This document shows, one piece after another, positions 1-8,906 of a stretch of DNA of 36,042 nucleotides. Within the stretch, counting starts at the first letter, position 1. Each line of letters starts with the position of its first letter. The stretch is from Actinocrinis sp046724665 (lineage in GTDB: Bacteria > Actinomycetota > Actinomycetes > Streptomycetales > Catenulisporaceae): assembly GCA_046724665.1 (NCBI GenBank), contig JBKOWZ010000017.1:1-36042 (forward strand), given 5' to 3'. Under the pieces are notes generated by a model. That model ran no database searches. It had not been told where the DNA came from and worked only from the letters and a program-made list of their open reading frames with translations. The position numbers and the translations under genes were made by a program.

Positions 1-1
1 G

Positions 2-703
2 CTGGCCACCCTCGCCGGGCTGCCGCTGCCGCAGACCGGCCTGGTCGAGCTGGCCGAGAACGCCGCGCGCCGGGCCGCCGCCGCGCACGCGGCGCTGGCC
101 GACCCGCTCTCCTCGGTCCGGCTGATCGCCACTCCGGACACCGTCGCGATCACCCGGCTGCGCGCCGCGCGCACCGCGCTGGCCCTCTACGGCCTGCGGC
201 TCGACGGCCTGGTGATCAACCGTCAGATCCTCGAAGCGCCGCGGGACAGCTGGTCGCGCGGCTGGGCCGCCGCCCAGCGCATCGCCACCGAGACGCTCAC
301 CGAGACCTTCGCCGGCGTCCCGGTGCACGAGGTCCCGTACCGGCCCTGCGAACCCCTCGGCCTCGAGGAACTCGCCGTGGTCGCCGCCGCGGCGTACGGC
401 GCCGGCGACGGCCTCGGCCCGGCCGCCACCCCGCCGCTGCCCGCGCTGGCCGAGTCCGAGGGCGGATACACCCTGGTCGTGCCGCTGCCGGCGGCCGATC
501 GCCGCAGCCTGGGGCTGGTGCGCCGCGGCGACGACCTGATCCTGACCGCCGGCGCGTATCGCCGCACCCTGCCGCTCGAACCCGTGCTGCGCCGCTGCCG
601 GGTGGCCGGCGCCGTGCTGCGCGACCAGGCGCTCAACATCCGCTTCGTCCCCGACCCAGACTTGTGGCCCACGTCCCCACCCCCCGCAGGAGGCCAGCCG
701 TGA
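2..703 (+). CDS. ArsA/Get3-like ATPase, C-terminal part (5' end outside window)
   Basis: The reading frame is open from base 2 to the TGA at 701-703, so the start and the N-terminal P-loop lie outside the window; 233 residues are visible. The visible part resembles the C-terminal half of actinobacterial ArsA-family ATPases: a segment predicting that the protein returns a switchable base fold (LDGLVINRQIL, around residue 70), followed by a last ~75 residues of beta-rich sequence (GGYTLVVPLP, LGLVRRGDDLILTAG) like the HSP20/alpha-crystallin-like domain found at the end of this family. True arsenite pumping is not implied, because these actinobacterial proteins have no known substrate. It overlaps the DUF5304 gene by 4 bases (GTGA), which indicates translational coupling. 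The M. tuberculosis counterpart by position would be Rv2184c. Confidence 0.8.
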   Translation: MATLAGLPLPQTGLVELAENAARRAAAAHAALADPLSSVRLIATPDTVAITRLRAARTALALYGLRLDGLVINRQILEAPRDSWSRGWAAAQRIATETLTETFAGVPVHEVPYRPCEPLGLEELAVVAAAAYGAGDGLGPAATPPLPALAESEGGYTLVVPLPAADRRSLGLVRRGDDLILTAGAYRRTLPLEPVLRRCRVAGAVLRDQALNIRFVPDPDLWPTSPPPAGGQP

Positions 704-1077
704 CCGAGCAGCCGGACGAGTCCGAGTCCGAGGGCGAGATCCCCGTCGTCGAGCTGAACCCCGTCGAGATGAACCCCGTCACGCGCCCACCGGCGACGAC
801 TGCTCCCGATGCCGACTGGACGCGGACTGAGCCGGTACGGGATGATCCGGGAACGTTCGGTGAGGAAGCGCGGCGGCTGTGGGACTCCGTCCGGGAACAG
901 TTCGTCGATCCTCTCGTGCGCAACTACCCGGAGGCGGCCGGGCATCTCACCACTGCGGGCACGGAGCTCGCGGCGGCGCTGCGCGCGCTCGTCCGCGGCG
1001 CCGAGCGGCGGTGGACTGAAGGCGGCGAGCAGGAGCAGCGCCGCGACGGCCCGGACGGGCCGGAAAGGGCGGAGTGA
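700..1077 (+). CDS. DUF5304-type acidic protein
   Basis: 125 residues from GTG 700, chosen because GCAGGAGG at 686-693 sits 6 bases upstream and the start overlaps the previous stop; an in-frame ATG at 664 lies inside the ArsA gene and has no ribosome site. The first ~50 residues are acidic and proline-rich with an ELNPVEMNPV repeat and look disordered. The second half is helical and amphipathic (FGEEARRLWDSVREQF, then LTTAGTELAAALRALV). This arrangement and its place between an ArsA-like ATPase and glucokinase match DUF5304 of streptomycetes. Function is unknown. It ends 7 bases before the glucokinase start, so the three genes probably form one transcript. Confidence 0.75.
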   Translation: MTEQPDESESEGEIPVVELNPVEMNPVTRPPATTAPDADWTRTEPVRDDPGTFGEEARRLWDSVREQFVDPLVRNYPEAAGHLTTAGTELAAALRALVRGAERRWTEGGEQEQRRDGPDGPERAE

Positions 1078-1084
1078 GGGGACC

Positions 1085-2026
1085 ATGGGACTGACGATCG
1101 GCGTCGACATCGGCGGCACGAAGATCCTGGCCGGCGTGGTGGACGAGAACGGCGCCATCCTCGACCAGGTCAAGATCGCCACGCCGAGGGACTCGGCGCA
1201 GACCGCCGCGGCCATCGCGCAGGCCGCCCAGAGCGTCCGCAAGGACTACCCCGTCGAGGCCGTCGGCCTCGGCGCGGCCGGATTCATCAGCGCCGACCGG
1301 GCCACCGTCCTGGTCGCGCCGAACATGTCCTGGCACGACGAGCCGCTCAAGGCCCGGATAGAAGCCCTCATCGATCTGCCGGTCTTCGTGGAGAACGACG
1401 CGAACGCGGCAGCCTGGGGCGAGGCGCGCTTCGGCGCCGGGGTGGGCCAGGCCAACGTCGTGCTCTACACCATCGGCACCGGCGTGGGCGGCGGCATCGT
1501 CCTCAACGGGGAGCTGTTCCGCGGCCACTTCGGCATCGGCGGCGAGCTCGGCCACTACCGGGTCGTCCCGGACGGCCGGCAGTGCGGCTGCGGCCAGCTG
1601 GGCTGCCTCGAGCAGTACGCGTCCGGCAGCGCCCTGACGCGGTTCGTGAAGGAGCGCGCGCAGGCCGAGCCGGACCGCGCGCAGATAGTCCTGTCGCTGG
1701 GCGACGGCACGCCGGAGGGCATCGTCGGCGCGCACATCACCGAGGCGGCGCGCAAGGGCGACCCGATCGCGCTGGAGGCCTTCGCCGAGGTCGGCGGCTG
1801 GCTCGGCCAGTCCATGGCGGACGTCGCCTCGATCCTCGACCCCGCGGTCTTCGTGGTGGCCGGCGGGGTGTCCGACGCGGGGGAGATCCTGACCGGCCCG
1901 ACCCGCAAGAGCTACTACGCGAACCTGGCCGGCACCGGCGACCGGCCCTTCGCCCAGGTCGTCACCGCCACGCTCGGGCCGGACGCCGGCCTGATCGGCG
2001 CGGCGGACCTGGCTCGGTACCGGTGA
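1085..2026 (+). CDS. glkA: ROK-family glucokinase
   Basis: 313 residues from ATG 1085, preceded by TGAGGGGACC. It phosphorylates glucose with ATP in the cytoplasm; in Streptomyces GlkA also takes part in glucose repression (family knowledge). Visible motifs are the phosphate-binding VDIGGTK at residues 7-13, the catalytic END at 103-105, the GTGVGGG phosphate 2 loop at 131-137, the ROK sugar-binding GELGH at 153-157 and the zinc motif with Cys 167, 169 and 174 (CxCGxxGC). Length matches the ~317-residue Streptomyces enzymes. It is the third gene of a tight ArsA-DUF5304-glkA run. A longer in-frame reading starting at 809 overlaps DUF5304 and is not used. Confidence 0.93.
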   Translation: MGLTIGVDIGGTKILAGVVDENGAILDQVKIATPRDSAQTAAAIAQAAQSVRKDYPVEAVGLGAAGFISADRATVLVAPNMSWHDEPLKARIEALIDLPVFVENDANAAAWGEARFGAGVGQANVVLYTIGTGVGGGIVLNGELFRGHFGIGGELGHYRVVPDGRQCGCGQLGCLEQYASGSALTRFVKERAQAEPDRAQIVLSLGDGTPEGIVGAHITEAARKGDPIALEAFAEVGGWLGQSMADVASILDPAVFVVAGGVSDAGEILTGPTRKSYYANLAGTGDRPFAQVVTATLGPDAGLIGAADLARYR

Positions 2027-2053
2027 TGTTCTGATGCTTTAAAGGACCGCGCC

Positions 2054-2611
2054 CTAAAGGACTGCGCCGTCCTCGGGATCGTCGTCCTCGTCGTCGGGCC
2101 GGTCCTTCAGCCGGCTGACGAGGTATCCGAAGCCGATGACTCCGGCGAGCACACACGCCAGCGCGGCCCACTGCGGGGTCTCCCAGCGCAGGATCGTGGC
2201 CAGCGCGAGGTATCCCGGGCCGCCGAGCCCCGCGAGCCAGGCCGCCTTGGTCGCCACGCCGAGCTCCGGCAGTGGCGGCGGGGGAGGCGGGACGTAGCCC
2301 TCCTCGTCGGCCGGGTCGGTCGGCTGCTCCCAGTCACGCGGTCCCTCCGCGGTCCACGTGACCGCCGGCGGCGCCGAGGGCGGCACGTCCGGACGCGCCG
2401 CGGGGCGTACGACGCGCGAGGGGGCCGTGGGCACCGCGTCCGGCACGTCCGGGTCGCCCGGCAGGTTCTCCGAGTCGGGCCAGGCCCCCTGCCGGTCGGC
2501 GGTGCTGGCGTGGAACGAGGCGACCAGTTCCGTCCACACCGCGTCGTCCACCGCGCCCGGGCGCTCGCCCTCGCTCGGACGGTCCGAGCGATCCATATCG
2601 CCTGTGGTCAT
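2054..2611 (-). CDS. Small membrane protein with disordered N-terminus
   Basis: 185 residues. The ATG at 2611 has GGGAG about five bases upstream; a longer reading from 2704 has no such site. Residues 1-105 are polar, rich in Asp, Pro and Ala with a run of seven prolines (PPPPPPP), and look disordered. Two hydrophobic segments follow (LAGLGGPGYLALATIL and WAALACVLAGVIGFGYLVS), then an acidic tail (DEDDDPEDG). The topology suggests a small inner-membrane protein with a long cytoplasmic N-terminal arm. It converges on glkA with 27 bases between stops and no clear terminator hairpin. Comparable proteins are found near glkA in streptomycetes, but I know no function. Confidence 0.7.
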   Translation of the reverse strand: MTTGDMDRSDRPSEGERPGAVDDAVWTELVASFHASTADRQGAWPDSENLPGDPDVPDAVPTAPSRVVRPAARPDVPPSAPPAVTWTAEGPRDWEQPTDPADEEGYVPPPPPPLPELGVATKAAWLAGLGGPGYLALATILRWETPQWAALACVLAGVIGFGYLVSRLKDRPDDEDDDPEDGAVL

Positions 2612-2817
2612 CGCGGAGCTCCCGCCTCGAGAGTGCGTGTCGGGCGCCGGGTCCCACCCGCATCGTCCCACGCCGCGTGCGTTCCCGTACAGCCAACCGC
2701 ACACTTGGACTCATTCGTTGCCTGCCACGCCACAGACGCGGCGACGTCGGTACACTGCGCTTCCCGCACGTGATTCGCGCTCATGAGATCCCCCACGCCC
2801 GGAGGTGCAGCCGCAAG

Positions 2818-3576
2818 GTGTCGTACAACGCCAAGCCCCCGCGCGGCACCGGGTTTTACAACCTGCTGAAGACCGCGCTGCTCGGCCCGGCGCTGAAGAT
2901 CGGCTTCCGGCCGGCGGTGGAGGGGACCGGGGACTTCCCGGCCGAGGGCCCGGCGCTGCTGGTGGCCAACCACCAGTCGTTCGCGGACTCGCTGTTCATG
3001 CCGCTGCTCGCGCCGCGCCCGGTCAAGTTCCTGGCCAAGGCCGAGTACTTCACCGGACGGGGCGTCAGGGGCTGGCTGTCCAAGGGCTTCTTCAGCGGCG
3101 TCGGCTCCATCCCGATCGACCGCAGCGGGGCGGGTGCCGCCGACCCGGCCCTGACGACCGCGCTGCGGCTGCTCGGCGAGGGCCAGGTGGTCGGCATGTA
3201 CCCCGAGGGCACCCGGTCCCCGGACGGCCGCCTGTACAAGGGACGCACCGGCGTCGCGCGCATCGCCCTGGCGGCCCGCTGCCCGGTCGTCCCGTGCGCC
3301 ATCTTCGGGACCCGCCGGGTCCAGCCCACGGGCCGCCGCGTGCCGGTTCCCACGCTGCATCCGGCGGGCCGGATCCGCGTCGTGTTCGGCCCGCCGCTCG
3401 ACTTCTCCCGCTACACCGGCGCCGACGGCGAGATCTGGCAGGAGTTGGCGGGCACCGAGGCCGAGCGCGCGGTGCTGCGCGCGGTCACCGACGAGATCAT
3501 GCTCACCCTGGGGCGGATGACCGGCAGCGAGTACGTCGATGTCTACGCCTCCACGATGAAGGACACCACGAAGTAG
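2818..3576 (+). CDS. plsC: 1-acyl-sn-glycerol-3-phosphate acyltransferase (PlsC family)
   Basis: 252 residues from GTG 2818, chosen because GGAGG at 2801-2805 lies upstream (12-base spacer) and the family alignment begins near here; GTG 2770 is an in-frame alternative. The protein transfers an acyl chain to lysophosphatidate or a related lipid at the membrane. It carries the catalytic NHxxxxD motif (NHQSFAD, near residue 51) and the phosphate-binding PEGTRSPDG near residue 129, plus the conserved VPCAIFGT segment. The gene order relative to the ArsA-like ATPase matches M. tuberculosis Rv2182c. It converges on ribA with only 7 bases between stops. The exact acyl acceptor cannot be told from sequence. 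Confidence 0.85.
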   Translation: MSYNAKPPRGTGFYNLLKTALLGPALKIGFRPAVEGTGDFPAEGPALLVANHQSFADSLFMPLLAPRPVKFLAKAEYFTGRGVRGWLSKGFFSGVGSIPIDRSGAGAADPALTTALRLLGEGQVVGMYPEGTRSPDGRLYKGRTGVARIALAARCPVVPCAIFGTRRVQPTGRRVPVPTLHPAGRIRVVFGPPLDFSRYTGADGEIWQELAGTEAERAVLRAVTDEIMLTLGRMTGSEYVDVYASTMKDTTK

Positions 3577-3583
3577 CGGGCCG

Positions 3584-4222
<639 letters not shown>

Positions 4223-4542
4223 CGGCTGCTCCCGTGCTGGTGGCGTGTGCTGTGCTGATCGTTCATACGAGAATCAGAACCGGCGGGTCGGTTCGGGAAA
4301 TTCCCACCACGCGGTATGGTTTCGCGTTGTTCACGCGCCTGTCACCCGTCCGCGATGCGAACCGGGGTAAAGCAACCCACGGGTAACCGGTAGGTTTAAA
4401 CGCGCGGTGCGTCGGCAGGGCAACGGCGCCTGGCACCCGACGCGACTCGGGTCCGCGCCGCCAGCGTACCGCGACGGGTTGTGACACGGGCGGGCCGGTG
4501 CGGCGGCGACCCTCCTCCATCATCGGTTTCGAAGGGATCACA
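4223..4542. other. 320-bp divergent intergenic region, ribA / pfkA
   Basis: No coding sequence is convincing here. Visible structures are an inverted repeat GAACCG-6 nt-CGGTTC at 4277-4294, a GGGAAATTCCC near-palindrome at 4295-4305, and an 8-bp palindrome GTTTAAAC at 4394-4401 in an AT-richer patch. On the leftward strand TATGAA (complement near 4261-4266) could be a -10 for ribA, but I see no matching -35. No riboswitch consensus was found. Confidence 0.4.
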
Positions 4543-5568
<1,026 letters not shown>

Positions 5569-5596
5569 GCCTGCCGGACAGCCGACTTGCCCAACC

Positions 5597-5632
5597 GCAG
5601 CACTGCGCCGTGGTCATACGGCGCAGTGCTGC
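5597..5632 (+). terminator. Strong hairpin terminator after pfkA
   Basis: A perfect 15-bp inverted repeat (GCAGCACTGCGCCGT and its complement) surrounds a 6-base loop GGTCAT, 28 bases after the pfkA stop. There is no clear U-tract, as is usual for actinobacterial terminators. It also sits about 30 bases upstream of the ROK regulator start, so a second role as operator for that regulator is possible. Confidence 0.8.
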
Positions 5633-5662
5633 GTGCTTGTCCGACTGCGGTACTTTCTCCTC

Positions 5663-6805
5663 GTGTCTCCCCAGCCCGCGACGCCGCAGACCGCCCGCGC
5701 GATCAACGACCGTGCGGCTCTCGCCCTGTTCGCCAGGCGCGGCGCGCTGACCGCCGGGCAGTTGCAGGAGGCCACCGGCCTGGCCCGCCCGACCGTCACC
5801 GAGCTGCTCGGCCGGCTCGGCAGCGCGGGCCTGGTCGAGCAGATCGGTGAGGTCGGCGCCGACCGGCGCGGCCCGAACGCCAGGCTCTACGCGCTGGCCG
5901 GGCACCGCGCCTGTGTCGCGGGCATCGACGTGCGTAGAGACATCGTCTATCTGACCGTCACCGACCTCGCCGGTCGCACGCTGGCTGATCGCGCCGTACC
6001 GATCGCGCCGGGTACGCCGACCCCGTCCGCGCTCGACGCCGTCACCGACGTGCTGGCCGAGGCGGTGCACGAGGGCGGGCCGCTGTCCTCGGTGAGCATC
6101 GGCATGCCCGGACTGATCAACCCGGTCACCGGCCTGGCCCGCCCCGTCACCGCCGACGCCGGCTGGCACGCCGAACTGGCCCAGGCGGTGCGTGAGCGCA
6201 CCGGTCTCGGCTCCGGCGCGGTCACCCTGGACAACGAGGTCAACCTGGCCGGGATCGCTGAGCACCGGGTGATCGGCCCGCTCGGCATCGACTCCTTCGG
6301 CCTGCTGTGGCTCGGTGACACAGGGGTCGGCGCGAGCCTGATCCTGGACGGCGCGCTGCGCCGCGGGGCCTCCGGCGGCGCGGGCGAACTCGGCTTCCTC
6401 GCCGTGCCGGGAGCCGGCCCGCAGCTGAGCCCGTACGACTGCACCGGCGGGCTGTTCGACCTGGTCAGCCTGTCCGCGATGGACGAACTCGCCGGGAGGC
6501 ACGGCGTACAGGCAGGCGATATCGAGCACGCGATCGAGCACGCCCCGTTCCGCACCGAGCTGGCCGCCCGCATCGCGCTGGGTGCGGCAGCCTTCGCGCT
6601 CGTCGTGGACCCCGGCGTGGTCGTCCTCGGCGGGGACCTGGGGCGCGCCGGCGGCCGGCCGCTGGCCGACGCGGTCGAGCAGCGGCTGGCCGTGGTCTGT
6701 CCGGTGCCGACACGCGTGCGGACGACGGCGGTGCCCGGCAATCCGATCCTCACCGGCGCCGTGGCCACCGCCCTCGACCGCGCGCGCGGCGCACTGTGGC
6801 CGTGA
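5663..6805 (+). CDS. ROK-family transcriptional regulator with degenerate kinase/zinc motifs
   Basis: 380 residues from GTG 5663. No good ribosome site is visible, and TACTTT at 5651-5656 lies seven bases upstream, so the message may be leaderless. The N-terminal winged helix-turn-helix covers about residues 12-75 (ALFARRGALTAGQLQEATGL, RPTVTELLGRLGSAGLV). The rest is the ROK sugar-kinase-like fold. It is not an enzyme: the catalytic END of kinases is LDNE here, the sugar-binding GELGH is GELGF, and the Cys-rich zinc motif is missing, with only a lone YDCTGG. This suggests a repressor that senses a sugar or sugar phosphate, possibly through an altered pocket. It stands alone next to pfkA, and its targets are unknown. 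Confidence 0.85.
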   Translation: MSPQPATPQTARAINDRAALALFARRGALTAGQLQEATGLARPTVTELLGRLGSAGLVEQIGEVGADRRGPNARLYALAGHRACVAGIDVRRDIVYLTVTDLAGRTLADRAVPIAPGTPTPSALDAVTDVLAEAVHEGGPLSSVSIGMPGLINPVTGLARPVTADAGWHAELAQAVRERTGLGSGAVTLDNEVNLAGIAEHRVIGPLGIDSFGLLWLGDTGVGASLILDGALRRGASGGAGELGFLAVPGAGPQLSPYDCTGGLFDLVSLSAMDELAGRHGVQAGDIEHAIEHAPFRTELAARIALGAAAFALVVDPGVVVLGGDLGRAGGRPLADAVEQRLAVVCPVPTRVRTTAVPGNPILTGAVATALDRARGALWP

Positions 6806-6843
6806 CAGTGTCGATCTGAACCCAGTCCGATCTGAACCCCTGG

Positions 6844-8709
6844 TCAGGGCCCCAGCAACCAGCCGATCTCCCGCCGCAGGATCCCCAGCCCGTCCCGGCT
6901 GAAGATCGACTCCGCGTGGAACTGCACACCCGCGTAGGTCGGCCCGCGCAGCGCCGCGATCTCCCGCGAGCCCGGCATCGTCGCGATCCGCAGTCCCGGC
7001 ACCTCGAATTGCGGCGCGAGCGCCGCGAACGAGTTGTAGAACCCGACCAGCTCGCGCCGTCCGAACAGATCGACCTCCACCTGCGTGCCCTGATTCGGCT
7101 CGGGTCGGCGCACCAGCTCGAAACCCAGCGCCGTGCACAGGATCTGGTGCCCCAGGCACACGCCGAGCACCGGCTGCTCCCGCGCGAACAGCCGCTGGAT
7201 CAGCACCCTGCCGACGCGCACCTTCGGCAGTGTCAAGTCACGCGGATCGCCCGGCCCGGGGCCGAGAACGACGAGGTCGAAGCCCTCCAGGCCGTCGTGC
7301 TGCTCGTATCCCGCGGTGCCGTCCACCGCGGCGTACGGCGTGCGCGTCACGTCCAGCCCGAGCGCGCGCAGTTGGACGGTGAGCATCGACGTGAACGCGT
7401 CCTCGTTATCGACGATCAGCACGCTGCGTCCATGCAGCTGCGGCACGACGAACTCGCCCGAGGCGTGTTCCTCAAGCCAGAACGGCGCGAGCGACTCGTT
7501 GCGCGCCGACAACGCCGCGAGTACCCGCGGATCGTCAGCCCACTGTCGTAGTCCGGCGTTCTGCTCGGATCCCGCCTCGAGTGGCGCCGCCTCGCCGACG
7601 ACCCCGAACGCCCGCAGCACCCCCGCCGCCTTCGCCCGCGTCTCGCGCACCTCCTGATACGGGTCCGATCCACGCACCAGCGTCGCCCCCACCGGGATGC
7701 GCACCGATCCGTCCGCGGGATCCAGATACGCCACACGCAGCAGCAGCGAGGCGTCCATCGACTGTCCGTTCGGGCCGTCCGGCGGCCCGATCAACGCCGC
7801 CACCCCGCCGTAGTAGCCGCGGCCCCCGGTCTCATGGCGCTGAATCACCCGGAATGCGTTGCGGATCGGCGACCCGGTGGCGGTCGGCGCGAACATCGTC
7901 TCGCGCAGCACCTCGCGCACGTCCAGCGATGTACGAGCCCGGATGTAGTACTCGGTGTGCGCGAGGTTGCGCATCTCCTTGAGGAACGGCCCGGTCACCC
8001 GGCCGTGGCCGCCGACCCCGGCCAGCATCTTCAGCTCCTCATCGACCACCATCGCCAGCTCGTCGCGTTCCTTCGGATCGGCGAGGAAGGCCAGCACCTG
8101 GTGAGCGGTCGCCGCGGCGGGCGGCATGCGCAGCGTCCCGCTGATCGGGTTCATCACCGCGACGCCGTCGTGCACCGAGACGTGCCGCTCCGGCGTCGCG
8201 CCGACCATGACCCGGTCGCCGGTGTGCACCAGGAAGGTCCAGTAAGCCCCGCGCTCCTGCGTCAGCAGCCTGCGAAACGCGCCGAGCGCCGTGGCCGTCA
8301 CGTCGTCGCAGTAGCCGACGAACGATCTGCGCAGCACGAAGTTGGCGCCCTCGCCCCGCCCGATCTCCTCCTCCAGCACCGCCTTGACCTGGAGCGCGTA
8401 AGCGTCGTCTGAGACGTCGAAGCCGCCGTCCCGGATCACCGGCGGATCGGCCTCGGGCAGCTGATCGACCGAGATCTCAGCGCGCGAACGCACCAGCAGC
8501 GTGGTCAGCGGCGCCCCGTCGTCGTGGCAGGCGTCGCCGCGCTCACGCAGCTGCCGGTAGGGCACCAGCGCGAGCTGGTCCGCGTACGGTAGGTCCGCCA
8601 GCCGCGCGACGGCCGCCATCTCGCCGCGCAGGACCTCGATCCGCGCCCTGCCCTCCCGCCGCAGCAGCGCGAACGGGGGCGTGAGCTCGACCGTGTCCGT
8701 GTCGTCCAT
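6844..8709 (-). CDS. trpE: Fused anthranilate synthase (TrpE-TrpG)
   Basis: 621 residues; ATG 8709 with GAAAGG upstream. It makes anthranilate from chorismate and glutamine. Residues ~90-395 are the chorismate-binding domain (NPISGTLR, DEELKMLAGVG, FAPTATGSPIRNA, ETGGRGYYGG). Residues ~430-621 are a class I glutamine amidotransferase with Cys518 in GVCLGHQ and His598/Glu600 in QFHAES. The classical N-terminal LLES tryptophan-binding motif is not obvious. Related fusions include PhzE of phenazine pathways (2-amino-2-deoxyisochorismate synthase), but the upstream tryptophan attenuator argues for a role in tryptophan supply. It is transcribed alone, convergent with the ROK regulator. Confidence 0.9.
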   Translation of the reverse strand: MDDTDTVELTPPFALLRREGRARIEVLRGEMAAVARLADLPYADQLALVPYRQLRERGDACHDDGAPLTTLLVRSRAEISVDQLPEADPPVIRDGGFDVSDDAYALQVKAVLEEEIGRGEGANFVLRRSFVGYCDDVTATALGAFRRLLTQERGAYWTFLVHTGDRVMVGATPERHVSVHDGVAVMNPISGTLRMPPAAATAHQVLAFLADPKERDELAMVVDEELKMLAGVGGHGRVTGPFLKEMRNLAHTEYYIRARTSLDVREVLRETMFAPTATGSPIRNAFRVIQRHETGGRGYYGGVAALIGPPDGPNGQSMDASLLLRVAYLDPADGSVRIPVGATLVRGSDPYQEVRETRAKAAGVLRAFGVVGEAAPLEAGSEQNAGLRQWADDPRVLAALSARNESLAPFWLEEHASGEFVVPQLHGRSVLIVDNEDAFTSMLTVQLRALGLDVTRTPYAAVDGTAGYEQHDGLEGFDLVVLGPGPGDPRDLTLPKVRVGRVLIQRLFAREQPVLGVCLGHQILCTALGFELVRRPEPNQGTQVEVDLFGRRELVGFYNSFAALAPQFEVPGLRIATMPGSREIAALRGPTYAGVQFHAESIFSRDGLGILRREIGWLLGP

Positions 8710-8771
8710 GACATCCAGGCCTTTCGTCAGGCCGGCTGCCGCCCGGACCGGACCGGATGCCCGCGGAAACA

Positions 8772-8804
8772 GCGAACCGGCCGCCAGGTCGGCGGCCGGT
8801 TCGC
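8772..8804 (-). terminator. trp attenuator terminator hairpin
   Basis: A perfect 14-bp inverted repeat (GCGAACCGGCCGCC with its complement) with a 5-base loop lies between the leader peptide and trpE. Read leftward it is followed by TGTTTCC, a short U-rich run, as expected of a transcription attenuator. Confidence 0.88.
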
Positions 8805-8827
8805 GAGTCGTAGAGTGCGCGCGATCC

Positions 8828-8884
8828 TCAGCAGTCCGCCGAGTCGGCGGACCACCACTGGTTCAGCTGGAAGATTGCGCACAT
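8828..8884 (-). CDS. trpL: trp leader peptide (tandem Trp codons)
   Basis: An 18-codon reading frame on the minus strand encodes MCAIFQLNQWWSADSADC and stops with TGA at 8828. Two adjacent Trp codons (complement of 8852-8857) sit at the base of a hairpin formed by GTCCGCC and GGCGGAC (8834-8840 and 8846-8852, loop of 5), which can act as the pause or 1:2 structure. Its GGCGG strand can instead pair with CCGCC of the terminator to give an antiterminator. Ribosome stalling at Trp codons would thus release trpE. No ribosome site precedes the ATG, and a -10-like TACAGT lies seven bases upstream, so it is probably translated from a leaderless message. Confidence 0.85.
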   Translation of the reverse strand: MCAIFQLNQWWSADSADC

Positions 8885-8891
8885 GGCGGCG

Positions 8892-8897
8892 ACTGTA
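8892..8897 (-). promoter_or_regulatory. Probable -10 element of the trpL-trpE promoter
   Basis: TACAGT on the minus strand fits the TANNNT pattern. The start expected six to seven bases downstream is at or next to the A of the trpL ATG (8884). The -35 region (TGCCGA, complement of 8915-8920) is poor. Confidence 0.5.
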
Positions 8898-8906
8898 GCA
8901 GGGAGC

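Noticed and set aside
4223..4542. Possible FMN riboswitch upstream of ribA
   Set aside because: The AGGG/GAxxGGTGG-type conserved segments of the FMN element were not found on the leftward strand.
6812..6839. Two copies of CGATCTGAACCC, 16 bases apart, between the ROK regulator and trpE
   Set aside because: They lie between converging stop codons, without hairpin potential or other copies, so no role could be supported.
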